DNA of 64,000 nt, taken from the NCBI RefSeq assembly GCF_030272615.1, contig NC_081405.1, positions 470,382,008 to 470,446,007 on the forward strand, written 5' to 3'. Under the pieces are notes generated by a model. The model saw only the letters and a list, made by a program, of their open reading frames with translations, ran no database searches and was not told where the DNA came from. This stretch comes from Cryptomeria japonica. Its lineage: Eukaryota > Streptophyta > Pinopsida > Cupressales > Cupressaceae. The position numbers and the translations under genes were made by a program. Below, piece by piece: positions 11,724 to 22,728 of this stretch; position 1 is the first letter of the stretch; each line of letters starts with the position of its first letter.

Positions 11724-14109
11724 AAACAAAACCCAAAACCCAAAACCAAAACCCAAAGCAAAACAAAACAAATCAAACCAAAACCAAAAAAAGGAAAGGG
11801 GAAACCCAAAACAATATAAACCGAAACCCACAGAAGGGAAACCTAGTCCAAGGAACAAATTTTTTTTTCGAAGGGACAATACTCACAAGACCTAAATATA
11901 TACAACTCCTAACATGATTTCTTAGGATGTGCAGGAGCAACATGGCATTAGTTACTATTCGAAACCTTGCAAATTCATCTTTAAAATCAGAAAAGTAATC
12001 TTTCATAATACAAATCTCAAACTCAAGCAAAACTTCTAGAAAGATTAGCACCTGTGGCAAGTCATTGGGACCATGATTAATCCATAAACAAGTTGTTCTT
12101 CCTAAATTTCCGTAATCAAATTCATAGTTTTCAAACTCAGGAGCAAAGAAAGAGACAACCTAGTGGATTTCGTGCGTGGGCTGGAAATCTTGTGCGTCAT
12201 CCATTGCTTCATCAAGAGGTTGAAGTTGGTGTTGTATCATCCCATTTGCATCTACAACATGCAACTCAAAATTCCAATCTTTAGTTGGCACACGGTGGTG
12301 AAATCGGGATTCAAATGGAAACTTGGGAACATGAAGTATTTCAACCACTAGCTCCTTTTGAATCTTTGGTAACGGGTTTAGCCCCAACCCAAATTGCTCT
12401 TCATTCTTTACTTATATCATGACAACTTGTTTGTCGATTGGCATCTCATGTATCTCAATTTCTTTTAGCAATTCTTCTTGGACTTTAAGTAGGGGATCAA
12501 GTGTCGACCCGAATTGCATTTCATACTCTACTTCCATCTTGGCGGCCCACTGATTATCACATATTCCTTCCTGTCTCAAGCTGCTTATCATTTCTCCCAT
12601 CTTGTCAATGTACAATTGACCTTCTTTGTGGAGGATTACTCCTTTTGGATACTTCTTCTGTTGCAAGTTCCAACATCAATCAAAATTTTCTCTTCATGAG
12701 AGGTCCTAAAATGGTTTTCTCTATCTTGCAATTGTCTTTCTTCACTTGCACCAACGATTTGATCCCCATGTGTTGATGATTCCACGTGTTGAATATTTGC
12801 CATTTCTTGAAGGTTCTCTATGGCTTCTTTGATCTCGACTCCAACAGCTTCTTCTTCCGGTTTAATGCAAGAAACGTTGTCCCCCACTTGAATGTTTGGA
12901 TCATTGGGTTTGGTTGCGCTATCTACTTGTAATTCATGTCCATTGCCACCCGATGGTGGTGCAATGTTTTGTTTTTTTGATAATGCTGACCTCGTTTGTT
13001 CAAGATAGACACTCCAGATTCTATCTGTAATGCCTTCCTTTGTAGGCTCTTATAATTTGGACTAACATCTGACTTGGTTGATAGCCTCTCCACATATTGG
13101 ACAAGTGAATTCCTAGTGTGGTGCATTGTGAATTCGACACCAGCGGGGAAGCAACATGCCTTCAAGTCGTTCATTGCCCAACTCTATTTGATTTTGAATT
13201 CTCAATTTGAATTTTGAGAAAGAATCATTTCCATTGATCTCCTTGTCAGGCTTTATGCACAATTTTGGTTTTGGAACATCCCAAAAGAAGATTTTCCCTT
13301 GTAGAACCAATTCTATCCTTGACAAGAATGTTAAGCAATTCATTGCATCATGCTTGGCGGTTTCATGAATCCAACACCTCCCTGGTAAGGCAAATTGAGA
13401 CAAATTCTTGGGGTGTAGTTGTGCATTCAAATCTTCTTGAATTTGAGTGATGTCCACAAGGAGACTGTCTTGACAACAAGAAATATGAAATGGATGCCCG
13501 TTGATTGAGAAATCTTTTTTTTTTTTTTTGGCAAGCACTTTTGATTGGAGCTATGAACCAGTGAGATCACAAGGAGGACCTCATCTCCGAATTGAGGGCC
13601 AAGGCATCCTCTTTGAAGCACCCTACACAACCTGAGAGCACAACTGTCAATTCCCTAGCCAACGAACAGAGAGCAATCGACCAGCGAGCATCGGGGGGAC
13701 CAAGAGCACGCTCCAAATTTATCAATCACTCCTCGACGTGCACCAACATCGAACTACCTCTCCGGCCAAAGTAGACCTATATTTGGCTGTTTGCCAAGTC
13801 AGCAGACTGGTGCAGTGATGGGTGTTGTGGAATGGCGGGGCGAAGAGAGGCCAAGCCCCATGCATCGAATTCACGACCTCCATTGAAGGAGGCTCGCAGC
13901 AGTACCGTTGAGTATTTTTTGATTTTCTATTTTCTGATTTTTTTTTTTAATTTTTAATTTTTTACTTTTTTTGATTTTCTTACATGTAAGAGATCTAACA
14001 TATTTTTGATTTGGCACTTGAAAGCTCATATTGGTTTCGGCCAACTTGAATTTTTCCACCAGTGAAAATAAACGATTTGATATTCACGCCCTCCTTCTAG
14101 TGCCAATTT

Positions 14110-14334
14110 TATTGACGTGCATTATGTGATCACACCAACTCAAAATAAAGTTTCCCAACAGTTACCTTATTCTCTCTTGATCAAAATCATGTGTATGCTA
14201 AGATTGCAAGAAGATCATACAATGACTCCAAGGTTCCGACTGTGTACTAACTTTTTGTGGATATAGGCTCATTTGGTGGATGTTGTTGGTAATCCAAGGG
14301 GACTTACGTTTGGATCATTTTTTCACTTTTTTGC
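14110..14334 (-). repeat. Terminal direct repeat, right copy
   Basis: Pairs with 11495-11723. It is followed directly by the next LTR-like block. Confidence 0.65.
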
Positions 14335-17227
14335 TATGGCGGGGACTTGCGAACTGAAATTTAAAGGGGAAAGGGTTTAGAACGACTAAGCTAAATCTAA
14401 GAACTTAGTAAATAGCAATGTCTAGGATAGGATCAACCACACTTTACTTCGCCATGTTGAGACAACTACATGAAGCGGGTGCAATCTTCAAGGGTTGTGT
14501 TTGAGAGATTTCAAATCATCAATGAATACCATCAGAGAACAATGTCCATTCAATAATTTGGATTAAATGCACACATAAAATAGATCAGTCCAACCTTGCA
14601 CTGTTAATAACAATCAGCTATCAACAAAAGGTATGAGCAAGTGATCTTCTCCTTGATGCACTGCAATCAACCTTGTTCATCTAAATGCTTGGAAAATAAA
14701 ATTCTACTCTAAGTGAGGAAGGTGAAACCAAGGAAGTTTTGAAAAATAACTGAAGTAAACACCATCAGAGAACAATGCATCACATGATGCAACAAGGTGG
14801 GAATAAACATTATTGACCCATTATGCCTATTATCAATTAATTACATTCCTGCCAAAACTAGCGTCTATTGTGCATTAAATGCACCACTTCTTTTAAATTT
14901 GTCCAATGTGTAATAAATGCCCCATCAAGCTAGAAATTGCCCATTATGCTCTGAATGCTCCACCATCTCCAAAATCAGCTACATGTAATAAATGCCCTAT
15001 TATGCAAAGTTCGCCCAACATGCAAAAGATGCTTCATTATTTCATTAAGTATGACGACTGACATGCATTGAGTCAACCACCACTTGGTCAAATGCTCACC
15101 AACAGTAAATGTGCCATCATGCTGCCATGCATTCAATAGATTCTCGACATGCAAGTGGACCCCACCGTCATAGGAACTTCTATAATTTTTTTGGTTTTGC
15201 TTCGTTAATATGGAATATTCTTTTTGCATTTCGCCAACTCTTCCTTTACAAGAATCTTTCTATTCCAGGCTCACAAAAGACATTTTGGAAGATTTTCTTG
15301 CCTTGGAAGAATTTTAACCATCTTTTCCACTTCTGAAGGATTCTTGTATGTCTGGAATTCGAGGAGAGAGAAAATCCTTGGAGAGAATTTTTCATTTTGA
15401 AGGAATTCTTTTTTTTTTATTTGTGTTCTTAAGTTCATCTTGCCTTGAAGGAGATTTTTGATCAATCAATCATTTTTCCTATTTTTTAGAATTTTTTCCA
15501 TTTTGAGCCTTGGAATTCAAGAGAGAAAATTCTCTTAGCCAATTTTTTTTCCATCTTGAAATTTCTTCCTCCTAGGCATAATTTCTTCCTGAGGGCAGAA
15601 TTTTGAAATCTTGAAGTTTTTCCCTTAGCAATGAATTCCTTTCAACTTATCCTTGGGAAGAAATTTAACTTCGTGGAGGAATTCATGCCTGGAAGGAAAA
15701 TTCCTTCCTTGGTATCATTCTAGCCCTCCCTCTCCAGTTTGGGCTTTAATTCTACCTTATGCATGAATTCTTCATATGGAGGAAAATTCCTCTTGTAGCT
15801 TTGTTTGGCGCCATGACTCCAACTTGGGCGCTATTTGCATATGGTGGAGGAAATTTTGACTTGGAGGAAGAATTCTCCACAACCCCAATTTGGCATTCAT
15901 TCTTCAACCTTGGGCACAATTTCCATAGTCTTCAGGATTTTAGCTTTGGAAGGAAAAATCTTTCATACCCCTTCCCTTGTTTGGTGCTATTGCTCAGGAT
16001 CGGCGGGATTTTGATGCTGAGGAGGAATATTTGCCTTGGAGGAAAATTCCTCCATAATCTTGTTTTGGTGCTCATCCTCCTAGATTGGGCGTTGATAGCA
16101 TGTGATGGAGGATTTTGACCTTGGAGGGAAAATTCCTTCCCTACTTTGTTTTGGCGCTCTCCATCCAGTTTGGGTGAAATTTTGCAATGAAGGAGGAATA
16201 TTGTCTTGGAGGAAGAATCCTCCACTACCCATTTGCAGCGCTCCTTCTCAACCTTGGGTGCCATTTGGGCCTTGTGGAGGAATTTTGGCAATTCATAAAC
16301 TTTCCTCCATCCCCTAAAATTAACGCCCATCCTAGGCTCTTGGGCCAAATTAACAGCATGTGGAGGAATTTAGTCTTGGAAGGAAAATTGCTCCAAGACC
16401 TTTATTTGGTGCCCATCTACTTTTGGATTCCATTTTTGCCAAGGTAAAGGATTTTTCTTGATTTCTTTCCCTAACTTAGCCATTTTTCACCTTTCCAGAT
16501 TGGGATGCCATTTTTTGGATTTGAAGTGGATTTTCGTGCCTTGGGAGATTTTTTGTGCTTTTTCCACTTCAGGAAAGAAATTCACACAGTGATTTCTTTG
16601 ATCAATTGGCTGCATTTTCAACTTTCTGGATTTAGACAATTTTTCAGGAATGTTCTATCTTTAGTGCTGAGACCTCTGCCTGTGATGGACCTACCAAAAA
16701 ATAGTAACTACTAAAAATATTAAGTACCTCTAAACGTCAAAATTAGGGCAAACTGGGGCATGATGGAAGTTGCTAAAATTAGAAACTTACTAAAAATAGA
16801 AACTGCTAAAAATAGTAATTTTGATTTTTGGCAAAATTAGGCCAATTCGGGATGCAATGAAGCTATAACTAAAAATAGAAATTTACTAAAAATAGTAAGT
16901 GCTCAAAATTTGCTCAAATTTCATTGGTAGCTTCCTTGAAGGTTTTTGATTTCGTTGCAACGTTCCAATTTTTCAAAACCCTAAGGGAAAGACCTCAAAC
17001 CTAAGTCCGAAGGGCAAAATCCTAAAACAGACCAAATGAGCTCTAGACTTGGCCAAATTCACTCAAAACACTTGCAGACTTGATCAAATTTCATCAAAAC
17101 ATTTGCAGATTGGGGAGACTGAAGAGAGTGCTGCATAAAGACCTAAAGAACCAAAACCAAAAGACCAAGAGGACCTAAAAGGTAGGGGGTCCCCATTTGG
17201 AATGGTGCGATGTGTGAAAACATCACA
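14335..17227 (-). repeat. LTR-like sequence, family A relative with internal subrepeats
   Basis: The right end carries the family A terminus (GGGGTCCCCATTTG, then GCGATGTGTGA and CATCACA). The left part resembles window positions 1-150. Inside lies an array of degenerate subrepeats at 15660-16450, listed separately, and a stretch at about 16690-16910 built from short ACTAAAAATAG-type repeats. The open frames here are by-products of the repeats. The left boundary is not defined. Confidence 0.5.
15660..16450. repeat. Tandem degenerate subrepeats of about 85-95 bp with a palindromic core
   Basis: At least seven units can be seen. Each has a palindromic core of the form GGAGGAAAATTCCTCC (clear at about 15777, 16033, 16124, 16208 and 16380) followed by a TTTGTTTGGCGCT-like phrase, a CCA...TTGGGCGC phrase and then ATTTTG. 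Units differ widely, so the array is old. It sits inside a family A LTR-like block. Confidence 0.7.
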
Positions 17228-17804
17228 ATAGGTACCTAAGAGGAAATTAAACTAGAACAAGGCAATAACGAGTATCATTCTTTTTATAAACATAGGACTC
17301 TAAATACTCAAGTCGTTTTAAAAATACTTCACATAGATACATGGTCAGGTTGTTACAAATGTCACAATATCATGACCCTTAAGAGACATTGACATTAAAA
17401 TGACAAAGGGCAAAGGGAAATGAAAACAAGGATTTCTCACTTGTTGGTGTATTCTTATTCAATTAAAAAAAAATGAATCAAAATCAAGCTTGGTATGTTA
17501 GATACAAGGTAGTTGCATGTAGCAGTTTTCATACAACAACAAAAATGTTATCATTTCCTTCATTCTTATCCATTCAAGATGCTTCAAGTATATTGGCCTT
17601 TCTTTCATCAAAAGAGATCATGTGTCATCAAGTAGATGATAGATTGTCATGGGGCATTTGTGAAGGAGCCTAGGGTTTTGGAACACTAAAATTTGTAGAT
17701 TTCTTGAGGCAAAGAAGAAGAAATCAGATTCAAGTCAGCAAGATTGTTTGGTTGATTATTGATGCTCGCTAAGGTTTTACGTTTCTTTGAAGGATCCACC
17801 ATGT
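17228..17804. other. Intron sequence, no gene seen
   Basis: Repeat-like AT-rich sequence. The stretch 17281-17400 (AAATACTTCACATAG and nearby) looks like more LTR debris. One 66-codon open frame at 17473-17673 has no recognisable feature. Confidence 0.4.
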
Positions 17805-17810
17805 TTAGAA

Positions 17811-18761
17811 CCTAAGTCACAAGGTTCAAATTCGAGTTCGAGTTTGGCAACAATAAAATTCGGATGAAGTTTGAAAAGGGTAAAAAATTCGAAAAAAATT
17901 CGGCATTAAATTTGCCTTATATAAATTTAATATTTAAAAATATAAATAAAGTATTCACAAAATCATGAAAATAGTTTAAAATTGATAAATAGATTTAAAT
18001 TTGTTCATACAAAAACATAGAAAATCAGTCTAAAATTAAAAATTAATTTAATATCACATACATAATATATATTATATATTTAATAGACAAATTCATCATG
18101 AAAAATAAATTCATAATTTATAAATTAAATAATATTACATTTTAAATATATATAATATTATATTTGTTAATTACAAATATTAAAATTTACATAATATTTT
18201 GGACATATATGACATTATATTAATATATTAAAAATATTTAACTTTAAATATAATTACATTAAATTTTGAAATATTAAAATTTAATTTTAATAAATTCATA
18301 ATCTAATAATAGTAATAAAACTATTGCTTAATATATAGTTTGAAGCTATGTCGAGAGTAAAACTTTCGAATCACTCGCTCAATCCGGATCCTTGTTGAAT
18401 CCTCTGCTGCCATATTTCTAATCATTGAAGGATCCCTAGGAAAGTATGCTCCAGAATCTGAATGCTATTCGACGCGAAATTGAAGACATAATAATTGCAA
18501 ACTTAGGCGGAACCTTCAAACGTCGAAAGATTATTGCAAACTCAGGCAGAAGCCTAAAATGGGGAAGAATCCTCTTGAACTCTTAAAAACCAGGAAAAAC
18601 CACCTGCAGGAAACATTTTCCTAGAATATATTTGATTAGAAATGCTATGCCATTTTAATGTACCAATTCGAAGCGAATTTGAATGATTTTTTTAGCAATT
18701 TTTTGAAGTTCGCCGAATTTTGAATTTCATGGGTGAAATTCTGCAAATCCTGTGACTTAGG
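17811..18761. mobile_element. MITE-like element with terminal inverted repeats
   Basis: A 951-bp very AT-rich element begins CCTAAGTCACAAGG and ends with the inverted complement CCTGTGACTTAGG (11 bp perfect, then a 1-base offset). The flanks are TTAGAA on both sides (17805-17810 and 18762-18767). Subterminal regions on both sides are rich in ATTCG/CGAAT motifs, as in many DNA transposons. There is no coding capacity. A 6-bp duplication is not the usual hAT length of 8, so the superfamily is uncertain. Confidence 0.65.
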
Positions 18762-18999
18762 TTAGAACCACAGAGCTGCATCATAATCATTATTATGAAA
18801 TTAAACCAGAATGATTACAAAGATATATCTTAATCAAAGGAAAGAAAGTCTACTTAAATAAGATTACAAATGATTTATCCGAATAAGATAGGAGTGACAA
18901 CCAAGAGGATAATACTTACATCTCATAAAGCAAAAAGATTATAGAATATTCCTAAAGTCTATCCTAAAGCTAATTGAGCATTATAAATAAAAAATTACT

Positions 19000-20345
19000 T
19001 TAATACTCTCCTTTAATGGTCAACCTTATAACTACACCATGCTTATCTCGAAATATTATAAATTTGTTAGGAATCAAAGAGGCATTAAGAATGTCTGCAA
19101 CTTCATCTTCGGAAGGAGCATACTGTAACATAATTGATCCATCTTCTACAAGTTGTCTAATGAAATGACAATGAAGTTCCTTTATGCTCATGAAAGATTG
19201 AATTCTTGGTAAGTTTTAGCACCTCTTGATTGTTAGAAAACAAGGTTGAAGGTTCTACTTGAGACATTTTCATGTCTGAAAGCATCTTTTTCAGCCATAT
19301 TGCCTCACATTTTGTTTTAACTGCTCCTGGATATTTTGCTTTTGTTAAGGACAGAGCTACTACCTGTTGTTTCCTGTGGGTCAGTGTGCCAAGGCTGAGG
19401 ATATAACTAGAAGTGGATTTTCGGTCATCTACAAAAGTTGCCTAATTTGAATCTGTAAACCCCTTCAGCCTAGGATCTTTTCTTTACAAAATGCCTAATT
19501 TGAATTTTCAAACCCAACCAGGCTAGGATATTTTTTTTTTTTTTACAAAATGTAGAAGTCAAGTGTCTTTCACATATCTCAACACCATCTTTGCTGTAGT
19601 CTGATGTTTTACTTTGGGTGCTGCCATGAGTCTAGAAATGAAACTCATGGCATAGCTCAAATCAGGTCTAGTGGTTGTAAAATATATTAAGCTCCTTACT
19701 AGTTGTTTGTAAGCTGATTCCTTTACACTCCTAGAATCGATTTTGGCTAAAGGTTTCAGCCCCTTCTTCCCAGGTGTTGACGAGATTTTGCAATGTATCA
19801 TTTTGAATTTATCTCTTGGCATATTTAGATGGTGAAACAAAAATGTTGCCACTTACTTATTAATCTTCTATACCTAGGCAGTAATGTAAGAGGCCTAGAT
19901 TAATCATATCAAAATTTGTACTCATATTTGATTTGATCTTTTCAACTACACTTGTCTTTATCTACAATAATTATGTCATCTACATAAATGACTAGCATAG
20001 TAATATCATTACTAATGCTTTTTATGTACATATTTGGATTTGAAGGACTTCATTGGAATCATTGTTCAATCAAATACTTGTAAATTTTGATGTACCACGC
20101 CACGGGTGCTTGCTTTAGGCCATATAAAGCTTTATTCAGTTTACATACAAGATGCTCCTTCCCTACAACCTGAAAATCTTGTGGTTGAGACATGTATACT
20201 TCTTCCAAATCTCCACTGAGGTGTGCATCTGTGCTGTAGGAGCAGAGTTCTTTGTGTAGTAAATGCCATTTCTTTGCTACCAATCGAGCAATGACTGGCA
20301 ATAAGTAGCATTTCATAAACAAATCTAGACGTACAAATTCTAAAG
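19000..20345 (-). pseudogene. Decayed Copia reverse transcriptase and RNase H
   Basis: Three minus-strand pieces lie in polyprotein order. At 20322-20059 the reverse transcriptase piece has LEEVYMSQPQDF and [14 protein letters not shown]. At 19852-19559 the end of the RT and start of RNase H has YKQLVRSLIYFTTTRPDLSY. At 19191-19000 the RNase H end has DEVADILNASLIPNKF. The catalytic YxDD block and the RNase H acidic residues fall in the broken parts. There is no gag, integrase or LTR pair. It is an old 5'-truncated remnant in the PNPase intron. Confidence 0.75.
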
Positions 20346-21102
20346 TATATAACTATGAATTTAGACAAGCAATGCACAATGAAACTTGCCAATTTGAATA
20401 TTAGGGCATTGATATCCTTTATTGAATTACAATAGAATGACTCACTGAATTTTAGGGCATTGAATATCCTTTGTTAGCTCTGCAAAGTCTTTATACACAA
20501 TAAATTTGTTGTTGAAGATCTCTGCTAGATTGCTGTGCTGGTAGCAAGAGTCATTAAAGTAATTGCAGACGTATGAGGGCGTGCCTCAACTTGTAGCAAG
20601 CTCCGGTGAGGGGTGAATAAGTCTATTAATTGCAGATTTATATAGATCTCGTCTTAGGAATATGGTGCCACCAACTCTAGTCAGTCAAACTTTAGGCACA
20701 ACTCCAAGATATGTCCTTGAATGTTGTTAGAACTTCCCTACTCTTGGTGCTTAGTGTATTTAAGAACCCTAAAAATGGTGAGCTAAGGTTTTTGCACATC
20801 CAATCTCAACCAAACCTTTCTAAAATATCCCCAAATTGGTGATGAATAGACTTGCACTAGGTTAGAATGGAGTTGCCAGATCTGAAAATGCAATTTGAAT
20901 GGGAAATTTGTTAGGATAATTTCAAGGGTTTTGTCCCAATCCTAGAGCATAACTTAGGTTTGTATCCCAACTAGCCAACCTCAGGATTTATCCCAAAAAT
21001 AAATTCAGATTCCCCTAGGTAACATGCCCAGCTAGCTCCAGCAATAGATATACTTGTTCAGTATGGGGTGCTAAGGCCCAAAAGGTTGGCGCAAAAAAAT
21101 TG
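20346..21102. other. Intron sequence, no gene seen
   Basis: Ordinary intron-like DNA with no convincing element boundaries or coding similarity. Confidence 0.4.
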
Positions 21103-21116
21103 AAATATATCATCTT

Positions 21117-21254
21117 CTTTTTCTTTTTTTTTTGGATAGGCAATGGGCCGAAGCCGATAAGGTGTACATACCCTACCCCCTTTGTGGGATTTGAAATTGT
21201 GACCTCTATTTCAAGAGCACAAGTTCTCCACCACTAGGCCAACTCAGGTTGTAC
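21117..21254 (-). mobile_element. tRNA-derived SINE with perfect target duplication
   Basis: Read on the minus strand, this 138-bp unit starts with a tRNA-like head: an A-box-like TTGGCCTAGTGG, then a B-box-like GGTCACAATTTCAAATCC. It ends in an A-rich tail (poly-T on the plus strand at 21117-21133). Both flanks carry AAATATATCATCTT (21103-21116 and 21255-21268), a perfect 14-bp duplication typical of LINE-assisted insertion. The internal pol III boxes, A tail and long duplication together make the assignment firm. The SINE family is not identified. Confidence 0.85.
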
Positions 21255-21268
21255 AAATATATCATCTT

Positions 21269-22534
21269 ATTTTAATATTAATATTTTTAATTTACTTTAT
21301 TTATCTGTCATTAATAATAAATATGTTAACATTATGTGTTGAAAAACACTTTTGCGGGGCTGAGGCTGGCCTCAAGATAGAGGGTACATGCTATGACACC
21401 TAGTATGAGTTAGCTTATATAGCTACAAATAAGGTAACACCATATGCATATGATACGAGTGATACATAACATTTGAATAATGTGTGGATAATTGACATAG
21501 GTACATCTCAATGTATGACCCTTTAGAAGGACTGATTTTGCATATACAAAAGGGCTAAATTGAATAGGAATAGCTAGTAATTAATAATGTTCATTGACCA
21601 CTTGGGTTTAGTTGTAATTGTATAAGAATTTGACTTGCAAATGGATTTATAAAGTTCATAACATTTGGCATATCTGTACACTAGGAAGACCTTTTCTTTT
21701 TTTTAAATATTCCGTTTCGAGATGTTTTGTTGAATAACTGTTCTCAAAAGAAAATTTATTTATGATTTGAGGATGGGAACTTGGATATAATGCATTGGCA
21801 AGTAATTCTTAGTGTAGTCAAATGTGTAGTTGTAGCTTTGAGTACAGGTAGATGTTTGACTAACGAGGGACTTACTGAAACAATGAGAATATGGAAAATG
21901 TCTTTCCCTACATTCAATCTGGATGGACCCATAAGTTCAACTAGCTGCTCATCACTCCATATTGCCATCCCACACTCCGAGCTGCTCACCTCTCTATTTT
22001 TCTCTTTCACTTTAGCTTAATGAACTGACATCTTGGCTTCATGAATGAGTATGGTTCTTGGTCAGTTGAAATGGTAATCAATCTTAAGATGTGTATCTCC
22101 AAGTTTTAATAATGTTTCCTACATAATTATAACTTTGTCTCTATTTGGTTAATTGTTTGATTAGCAACTGCTGATACTTTTACACTTGTTCTTGATTTAA
22201 AGATAGTAATCTAGTCTTGTCTTAGGTGTGTAGGTAATGTTTTACAAGGTTAATTGTTTTGTAGACTGCTGTTTCTGTGATTTATGTGTTGCATTTTCTT
22301 AATTCAAAGTCTTAAACATTGTCTACAACAAATTTATTGGACATGTGCCTGCACAACAGGGCACTTTTTAACTTTTCTTGGCTTCTGGGTTTTGTATTAC
22401 TCTTGATAAGAATTATTTTTTTGTTTCCTCCAATAATTTGTATATGTTTCACTAAATGAAAATTTGAATGGAAAGAAGAAAATAATTTACTAGGCTTGTT
22501 TATGTGATGCACTCAATAGGATGTTTCATGTCAA
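21269..22534. other. Intron sequence before the S1 exon, no gene seen
   Basis: AT-rich intron sequence with short open frames only. Nothing resembles a known family. Confidence 0.4.
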
Positions 22535-22571
22535 CAGGTTGATTCTTTGTTGGGCGTGAAATTGATGTTGG
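22535..22571 (+). repeat. Duplicate of the intron-exon junction of the S1 exon
   Basis: CAGGTTGATTCTTTGTTGG and the following GCGTGAAATTGATGTTGG copy the true junction at 22582-22619 with a few changes and one missing base. Using its CAG as acceptor would shift frame and meet a TAA about 35 codons in. Confidence 0.85.
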
Positions 22572-22584
22572 TTGATGTGAACAG

Positions 22585-22728
22585 GTTGATTCCATTGTTG
22601 GACGTGAAATTGAAGTTGGCGGTCTTTATAAAGGTGTTGTAACATCCATTAAAGATTATGGGGCTTTTGTTAACTTAGGTGGTGATACAGAGGGCCTGCT
22701 ACATATATCACAACTGTCACATGACCAG
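22585..22728 (+). CDS. PNP2: Mitochondrial polynucleotide phosphorylase, S1-domain exon
   Basis: This 144-bp exon (48 codons, phase 0 on both sides) follows acceptor AACAG and ends CAG/GTGAAG. It encodes VDSIVGREIEVGGLYKGVV, then TSIKDYGAFVNLGGDTEGLL, then HISQLSHDQ. This is the first half of the S1 RNA-binding domain: the pattern G-x-V-x-x-I-x-x-Y-G-A-F-V and then GLLHIS is diagnostic. In PNPase the S1 domain follows KH and feeds RNA to the trimeric core. The acceptor choice is set by frame: the upstream duplicate acceptor at 22535 does not work in frame. The neighbouring introns are 16.3 and 10.3 kb. Confidence 0.93.

Larger units (their letters stand above)
11495..14334 (-). mobile_element. 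Small non-autonomous element with terminal direct repeats
   Basis: Direct repeats of about 225 bp bound a 2.84-kb unit: 11495-11723 (TGTTGACGTG...CTTTGCA) and 14110-14334. Between them the minus strand holds several short frames with gag-like character, for example CWIHETAKHDAMNC (a Cys/His motif resembling a degenerate zinc knuckle) at about 13360-13390. No protease, integrase or reverse transcriptase is seen. The inner left edge is an A/C-rich tract (11721-11790). I found no matching target duplication, so the ends are approximate. Confidence 0.5.

Noticed and set aside
11721-11790. Telomere-like repeat (AAACCC words)
   Set aside because: Words vary (AAAACCC, AAACCAAAACC, AAACAAAAC) and do not form the plant unit CCCTAAA; it is A/C-rich low complexity.
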